DNA of 64,000 nucleotides, taken from positions 2,316,001 to 2,380,000 of the forward strand of contig SMMW01000013.1 in NCBI GenBank assembly GCA_004794655.1, written 5' to 3'. This document shows, piece by piece, positions 53,501 through 62,500 of the stretch. The notes under the pieces were generated by a model, which searched no databases, was not told the origin of the DNA, and was given only the letters and a program-made list of their open reading frames with translations. Source of the DNA: Marisa cornuarietis. Taxonomy: Eukaryota; Mollusca; Gastropoda; Architaenioglossa; Ampullariidae. Numbering within the stretch: the stretch's first letter is position 1; the number at the start of each line of letters is the position of its first letter. The translations under genes and the position numbers were made by a program.

Positions 53501-56500
53501 AAATGAAAGAAAGTTTATACCAGAAGGTTGACAATGCTATCAGCAGAAGGCACAATGCAGGTTAGAAAGATAACCTGGTGACTCAAGCTGTCATATAAGG
53601 AGAATATTCACCATGTATTCTGAAACTTTACAAAGGCAGTAAGAGCCATAGGCCAACAAAACTCTTTCCAGAATTAGATACAGCTGCCTTCCACCTTGAG
53701 GATGGAGAGCAGCCAGATACCCAAAATGACATTTAAAACACCCAAAAGCAAACTCAAGGACTGATAAGGAAGGTGAGTAATATTTAATGTTTAAATTCAG
53801 GCACCAAAAATCACTTTAACAGCCCTCTCGAGTTCAGATGGAGATAAGGAACAGTTGTACATCTCTCATGCATTTACACAATTCTTAAAAGGGATTTTTC
53901 GCTGTAGTTGGAATGTAGCACTCTAGCAGTGTACTTAGTTCTTTGTTTTTGTAGAGGGTAGAGGTCGAATGGCTCACAGGACGGTCCCCTTTCTCACGCT
54001 GCTGGCTGCGTACATACCCAGCCTGCAAGGGAAGCGGTGAGAACATGGGGCCGTTGTGGTAGGGAGGCCATTGAGGCGGGCTAGGTGCAACTTGATCGTA
54101 AAATGACATTTGAGACAGGGTATGCCCGCTGGGCCTTGATAATGGCCCATATGTGTAGCTTGCCCTCCCCATGCCCGCTGCCACGCCTGACTTCGCTGGC
54201 CAATTGTACGGATTTGTTGCGCAGCACATAACGCCCACGGTTTGCCCGAGTGTAATTGGGACACGGGGACTTAGCCCGGTGCTTTGACCGTCGAACAGAG
54301 CTAGCATTATTTTTAGACGTTATCTCAAAGCGAACATCGCCTACCTCTTTAGTGAGTTTGAAAGTTGTTATATACCGTATACAGTCATAAATAATTTCTG
54401 ATCGTATTTAAATACTGTAGATCCTTTTGCATAATATTTAACTTTGTGTAACAGGCTGGTCTTAACTTTAGCTGTCCTTAACCCTGGCACATGGTATTTT
54501 CCCTTACAACAGTACACTCGCTTTTGCTTGATGCTGTCTTGTACAAGTGCTCCAAGAATTCACATTAAGAATTCCCTCTTTTAGTTTGTGTTCCATTCCA
54601 TTGTTAAAGTGTCATAAAGTATCTTTTGCTTGTTTTATAATTTTCAATGAGAACGTGCACTGCCACCGCCTGCAAGATTGTCACCATGCATGTACCCACG
54701 GCCTGGAATATCAACCAGCATGCAGACATTTGATGATTTGTCATGATCACTATTCCAGTGAAGGTACAGTTCACATCATATTTTGTTGGTTTTTTTTAAA
54801 AGATGTGTTTTTTTCCTGTGTGTTAACTTTTACGCACTTCACTTTAGAAATATGTTAGATATTTATAAATACATTAATACCATACTTTAGTTTGTAGTAA
54901 TATGTTTTGCTTCTATTGTATAATGTTGTTCAATGTGCCTTGCAATGCCCACTGAAGAAAATGATTGCAAAGATAAATGTTGAATAAGACGTAACATATT
55001 TACTTCGGATGACTAAATAACAAATCATGCAGGTCACTTAACTAGTCAAAAGTTTAACACGTAAGGATTCTCGTATTTGTGTACTATTAATAACTCTTCG
55101 AAGTTGTAAGCTATAAAATGAATTTATTGAGCCATGCTCAAAATTTCTCGTTTGCTCACTCGTTTTATTGTCGTGGAATACCGCATGCCATTTTTCATTT
55201 GATGTTACTTGACAGAAAGAACTAATATTATAACAATTTTTAATGCAGATCACACCGACTTTGGCTCTGGGTCACTTAATTTTACCAGTAAGTTTATTTT
55301 CTGTCTCCCTGTATGATTTCATGATGAACACTATACAAGCATACATTTCGTATTTTTAATGGTCTACATGCGCACATTATGAAATCCATCTAAACATTCC
55401 GTTAATTTAAACAAAAATATTGTCAATAGCCTTACATGCCTACTTTAAATCTATTATTATGGACTAAAAATAACATTTTGATTTCAGATACATTATTAAC
55501 CCGCTGACTCCGTAGCGCCAGTTTACTGGCTTACCTGGTAGAGCGCGATGAGCTCTGCTCCACGATCGTGATTTTCTCTTTGCACGATTGTGGCCCTACT
55601 GGCAGAACACAATGAGCAACGATACGCTTACTATTGTGGCTCGTGCTCCACGAGCCTGGCTCTGCAGTTTCACTATCGTCTTCAAAATCGTGAATTTTAA
55701 GCCCATGTTTCTGAACATAGAAATATTTTTATTCTGGTCTAAGCGGGTTAAACAGAGTAGTTACCAAATTAGTTCACAATATGGTGCACAAACAGAATCA
55801 GATGCTGCTGCTTCATCAACATGTGAGGGAATGAGCAAGAGATAGACAAGCTGTAGGAGGAGCTGTTGGAAAAGGATGTCAGGACAAAATTTGTATGTAA
55901 TTAAATATATATATATAATTATGGTAGTATGGGGAAGGACACGCATTGCACACATACACAGGCGCGCGCACACACACAGGGATAAAGAGGTGGGTAACAT
56001 ACACTGGGCCGGTTATGTAAGGAAGACCACTGCTCTTGAGCCTGGAAACCATCTGTCAGCCAGTTCCAGCAGGTGGTCTTCAGCCTCTTTATGAGTACTG
56101 CCACCTCATCTCCTAGTCTCTTTGTGTGCATCTGCTTGTCTTCTGTTTCCTTCTGCTGTTTCTGCTCAGAAAGGTAATGTTCATAGCTGCCATAGGCTCT
56201 AGAAGCTGATATCATTAGTGGTTTGCAGATGTCAACATTTTCCAAACCTCCAACACTGTGAATATGGTCAAGAATTACTATGCATGCTTTTAGTGCAGTC
56301 TGGCTAAAATTACCAGCTATTGCTTCTTCATCAAATAAAAGTAAATTTCACACTGTCCTGAAGCAGTTTAGAAGAGTGAGGAGCAAGACCAAATGTAATA
56401 AGGTATCTGCTTTTTGTTTCACTACATTTCAAAGGTAATTCTAGGATTTCAAAAAGAGGGGCTGGGGCCCTCTCAATGGAAAAAAGGGGGCCTTTCAAAT

Positions 56501-59500
56501 GAAACAAGGGGTCCCTCGAAACAAACACATTTTCACTGCTTTTTCCGATAAATATTTGGTATGCAACAAAATACTTTATTAATCACAAGAAATTGAAGAC
56601 AGATATCACATAGATATCTTTTTCTTTTATATCGATAAATTATCTTTCATCATCATTAATGTGATCATAGCATCCTAAATTTGCAAACCAATTAGTCTCT
56701 TTGTGTCCATCTCATTGGGCTATGAGCTAATGTTTAGACACTTTTCATGTGTCTCATTAGTGCAGGGGTTTAAATGTTTCTCCTTGAGGCAGCTTCTATG
56801 AGAGGACGTTATTAGGTTTTGATGGCTGAAGCCCACTCTCACAGCCTGCATTGTGGTATAGCATAAGGAGGCACACCTTTCCAAGAACCAGCAAATTGGG
56901 AAATTAATCCCTGTAAAAATCAAATAACAGCTTGTGGAATCTCTCTGATATGCATTCTGCATTACAGTTTCTTTGACCACAATCCATTCCTCTAAACATG
57001 CTGCTTTATCAAGCAAGATTTACTGAATTTGCTGCCCACTTGTGCTGGTTTTCCAAAGAAATCTGTCAAGATATTTAATTCTGTCTCCCTAGGGTATTCT
57101 GTAGACAGGAAAAAGATGGGGCGCATGGAAAGAACTGAAAACGCAGAGGCAACATCACCTGCATCTTTTGGGAACCTGTCATTAATGTTCTTGCACAGAT
57201 TGTCGCAAAAGCAACCCTGATAGCTTCTATGTCCTGTGATGTTGTATCAAGTTCGCAACATGTTATTTTTAAGTGTTATATAATACTGCCGGCATAAGTT
57301 CCGAAAACGTCATGAGGACAGAAATAAATTAGAATTGAAAATAGTTTACCTGGCTGAAATCTTTCTGAAGAATTTCAGCTTCCAAAGAGTGCCTGTGGTC
57401 AGAAGTCTGATAATGTCCTCGTTCGGTACTTAATACACCCGGGGTTGTAAACACGTTATTCTGAATGTTTTAGGCAACTTTACACCTCATGCCTTCCTCC
57501 TCGTTCATTAGTCAAGCCCATTTCTTCAGCCATTCACACTGACACGTTCTCTGGATGCATGATTTTTTACATGCGGTCTCTGTCTCAATTTGTCTTTTCG
57601 TTGTCTACATTTTCAATTCCAACAATGTGTGCGACACACTCTGACGAGTTTCTGTTTCTTCCTGTCCTTGTCCATTTCTACTTTCCGGGGCATCTTCTGC
57701 TGTTCTGGTCGTGAAAAAAAAGTCAAACAGAGTTGACAGTCGCGTTCACTTTGTTTTCAACTGGCTTGCTTCCAATACCCTTTGATCTCTCCAGTCCCAA
57801 ATGTTTTCGCTGTGCGCGCGTCAACATTTTACTTCCTGGCGCGAAATTTGGAGCAGGTGGCATCAGATGGACAACTGGTCAGTTTGAAAACTGTCCAGTC
57901 ATTATAGCATCCATTCTAGTGGGTCGGTTTCAAACCAGCGCGAACAATGACAATTATTTTTGAAGTGCCGCATCGCGTGTTCAAAAGTGCGCCAGCCACG
58001 GTAATGTTTGCGGGCGCGTGGTCGCACTGACTTTCAGACTATGCGCCCCTCAGCGAAATTGTGTGGGAATCCCGCAAGGCCGCAGCCTAGAATTACCTCT
58101 GCATTTGAATTCTGATGCTATCTGGTTATCAGAAAACATTAGGCGGAACAGATCAGTGATTTTTCTGCAGATCTGAAGCTGTAGTGGGATTCAACCATCT
58201 TCAGCGTCCACAGGATCTCTGCTTTCAGCCTCGTGTTGCTCATCACATAACCTATTGAAAGAATACATTAAGTTTTGAAATATGTGGCTGAAAAGATCAC
58301 GTTCTGTCTGAATAAAAGGTGGTTTCAAAAAGCAATAATGACATGATAAAAATAATAAACTAAGAGTAAAGATGGCAGCATGACTGAAAGATAGCTGAGT
58401 GAACTGATTTAGCTTTGATGTTAAAATCGAACAAAATAATATGCATGTGCTGATAAAATAGAATAATAAGCATACATTATAGTGTTGTCTTGTTTTGCAA
58501 AAATAACAACGTATGACTTATGGTTCTTTATTTTGACATAAATGAATGAATGCCTTAATCTTTCGTGATCAGATGGAAAAAGTAAATTTTCAGTCATCAG
58601 ATAAATATTCTGTAGTGGAGCTGTAAAGAGGTAGATTAGTGACTGCAAACACTCTATTTATAGTGCGTGAGGAATAGAATCTCGAATTTCTAAATATAAT
58701 TCTTTGCTGTTACTGATCTTTAAGCTATCAGCTTTACAATATTAAGATAGATGATGGGCTAAAAGTGCGGACAATCATGTCTTAATACAAACCTAGAATT
58801 TTATGCACATTTTAATTTAATGTTTTAATCCTTAAAGTTGAAGGTTTAAAACACTTCAAAATAAATTTCTCATTGTGTTTATGTTATTTCGTAACAAAGA
58901 TGTGATTTTCAAGTTTTTAATCTTTTTTTAAAAAGTAAAATATTAAACTTCCGAAAAAACTTTTAACTCGGTACACAGACACTGTCATCGATACATGTTT
59001 TTGTTTCTTTTTTGCCTTCCTCTGAAGTACCCACATAGTTAACTAAATGAATCGCTAAAGAGAAATAATTGTCAACTTACTGGACAGTCTTGTAGAGCTG
59101 GTCGGTGCTGTCATATTTCGAAGGGGCTGAGACGGATCCTGATTGGGAAAGCAATCAGTAACACAAATGCGTGTATCTTCAAGAAATCAACGCACGTTTT
59201 GCGTCGATCAGTTGTCATGTGCTTCCTCAAAATGCCTGCTCCCTTTCATGAAAGATTCTGATACTTCACACACAGCACATCGTGCACAATGTTTATCTTT
59301 TAAGTCCTTTAACAGCCAGCCTTTGTTTCTTTTTTCTTCAACCAGTGCTCCTGAAAAGAACACTTGCCTGGCATTGTTTTGATAGTCAAAACTAAAATCC
59401 CGTGTACCAGTAAGTTGGTGACACCACGAACTTGTATTACTGGACTGCTTGCAGACGATTTTTTTTCAGTGAAGTCCTAGAACGAGGCTTTGGACGACAA

Positions 59501-62500
59501 AGCTTCTGGTTTATTCACATTCATTGTTTCAGCTCGCCGAGACTAACAACGGAGAACTCAGCGTTGGTCTCGGCAGACACAGCAGTCCACCTATACATGT
59601 CCGTGGTGACACGAACGAGACTTAGCAGCCATGTAACTAAAATGGCGGTGAGGCAAAGAATTGTCTGCATTTGCGCCGGCCGACTCCGAAAATGAATTTA
59701 TCAATTTGTAAGAGGCATGAAAAATTTGTGGTAATATTTTATCAATGCAAGGACTTGTAAGGGTCAGAGGACTTGTAAGGCCTTACGGCGAAAAATCTCT
59801 ACGCAAGGACTTGTAAGGGTAGGTAAGGACCCTGCGAACCCCGTGTACCACCTGTGGCGTGCGGGTGGAAGGCAGTTGGAAGGAGAGCGCCAGAGGTGGG
59901 AGCATCACCCCACCAAGCAGTTGCGAGAACGTTTATCTGATGTACATGCTTTCGCCTATAGTCAGACCTATCCTCTGGCGTACAAGTAAAACCTGAACCT
60001 ACGACAGTGTTGATTATTGTGGTGAGACTGGGCAAGCTACTCTCGTCCCACCCTGTTACATAATGTGTAGGTAATAGAAACCTTTTAACTGATATGTCAA
60101 TCATGTTATGCTATACAGTCTTGATAATTCATTTACTAATCTGACGGGATGTAGCATCGGCTAACAGGTTAATTCTGTTGACAAGGACCAGTGCTCAATG
60201 TAATTTTGTATTTACAAATTTTATGGAGGACAAAATAATTCAATATTTTATTAGGAATATACTTAGAATTCATTTATAAAAGAATTTTGTGACTCACTCT
60301 TTCATAGTGTCAAAATGAGTAGTCTGTGGCTATTAATTATGACCACTACAATTTTTTTATTCTTTCATGGAGAAGAACTTTTATTAGACTCTTAATTAAT
60401 TAACTTGTTGATTTGAGTCAATACCATTTACTCTGGTCCCCAAGGGTCTATTTAAGATACTGGGTCTGGATCAGTGGCGTGCGGTGGGATTTTCCACTGG
60501 GGACCAGCTAGGGACTGAAGTGGGGGGGCGGCGGTAAGCTACTGATTTGCTGCATTTCTCTTGACGCCTCAATATGTATCTCATACTACGTAAATAGTAA
60601 CACAAGTAAGCGAAGAACAAATCAGATTTTATAATAATGTTGATTATAAGATCATGATTTATGTGAAAATACCAGATAATTTTGTAGATACCATATATAT
60701 ATATATATAAGCGTTAAATGACGTTAGAAAGGGGAAATAGTCGAAAACAAGCGAGACGATGTAACCTGTTAAGTAGGTTAGATTACACACTATGTAACAA
60801 ATACAAATATCCTCTTTCAAACGCAATAACTGTTATTACTAAGCTAAAGCAATTTCTATCACCTGTGAGTCTAAAATATCTATATTTCGATATCAATGTA
60901 TGATAGTAGAAATTAGGTAAGTGTCTATCGATATGACTTTACACAGATTATAGGTCTCGCTTAGTAATCAGTGGGTCTTCATGAAAGGCTTGACAGAGAA
61001 TTCATCATATTTGAGAAAAACAAAAAAACAAAACAAAAAAACTCGAGATTTGAACGCAATACCTTTCAGAGAAAAGGCACTGCGTGTAACCACTACACCA
61101 TGCAGACATTGCTGTCATTGTGTGTAAACTAACCTACTTGACAGGTTTCATCGTCTCGGTTGTTTTAAACCATCATCTATTTCACCTTAACCTGTCATTA
61201 GTTTTAGGTATTGAGTTTCATAGCAAGTTTCATAGCTGGCAAAGACTGATTGAAAGCAAGGTTGCACTGAGCCATCGCGGCTCCTGATGACGTATTGAAG
61301 GGGGACCAGATTTTTCGACCAAGTCCCTCTCCATTTACAAAAAGATTTTTGTTTTCAGTCAGTCCTGAGTTAAGTACGCTCACTGGACACCAAAATGCAT
61401 GAACAAACTTAAGCTGCAGATTGTGACTGTGCAGCCACGGATTCCCGTCGATCTTTAGTAGAAACTTCGCACGTAACTTGACACACGGGACAAGCTGGCG
61501 CCAACACAGACGCTGAAGGCGTGAGGGGAAGCGGAGCTTTGGGCCGAGTCCCAAGACCCCGTGATCTACTCTATTCAACAGCAGACAAAACGCGGTAGCG
61601 ACTGCGTAGGTTAGTTCCCCGAGTGCAGCAGGTGCTTGGTGGCGCTACGGTTTGAAGAGGGGCAAGACGCATTAATCACTGGCGCTTTTCAATATTTCTA
61701 AAATGCTTTTGTGACTCTTAGGGGACTAGCCTAGTTCCGTGTCCACGGACAGCACGCCACTGGTCTGGATTGTACCTATATTCATCATGCAAGCATTTGT
61801 CACTCATAAGTGAATTAGGGTTCAGCATCTTCATTTTGCATTTGTATTGTAGATTTCTATGTTAAGGAAACTACAAATTTTTTTTTTGATTTATTTTCAA
61901 CAGGTTAAGCACCTCTCGTCTGGAGAATTTTAAGGCAGCTTATTTTCTGTTCACAGCCGCAGTCCATAAAACATTTTCTGCGGCATCAGAATCGGAGGTC
62001 ACGGGCAATACCAGGAAATGGTTTGCCAATGCAAGAGAGACAGATGGAGGATGCTCTGGTTCCTTCCAAGATTGATGCCGGTTCCATCATTTGTGGCTCT
62101 GCTCCTACCTCAGTCTACTCAATGCTTAGTGGACAGAAGGCAAGGCCAGCCACAGAGTGACTCCGAATAAAATCTACAGTTGTGCGGCAAATTCTACCGT
62201 TGTGTTTCTTGTGCAACTTAGCCCACCCCTTACGTAGCCATCAGGGACAGACGTGTTGGTTACAGGAAAATAAGCTTTCCTTTTGCTTACTAAACATAAA
62301 AGGGTTAAAGGAAGACAGGAAAGAAAAAAAGAGACATAAAAGATGAAATGGTAAATGAAAACACAAGCAAATGAATGGAAAGACTGAACAGCAACAAAAG
62401 AAAAATACTAGTAATAGGGCCAGCAATACTTAAGGAAAGCAGAAGAGACAGGCACGCCAACTCTGTCAGCATGCCAGAGAGACAAAGTTCATCCCAAGCT

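Noticed and set aside
53885..54307. Additional boll exon
   Set aside because: Exons 63094 and 50969 join in perfect phase without it, part of it is a dispersed repeat, and no splice sites fit.
61035..61105. Functional tRNA gene on the minus strand
   Set aside because: Box-like motifs only. The anticodon arm has an abnormal loop length and the segment is inside an inverted-repeat element.
61204..61578. 124-codon minus-strand frame as a gene
   Set aside because: Lies inside a hAT element, has no recognised motif, and overlaps the nested repeat's boundary.
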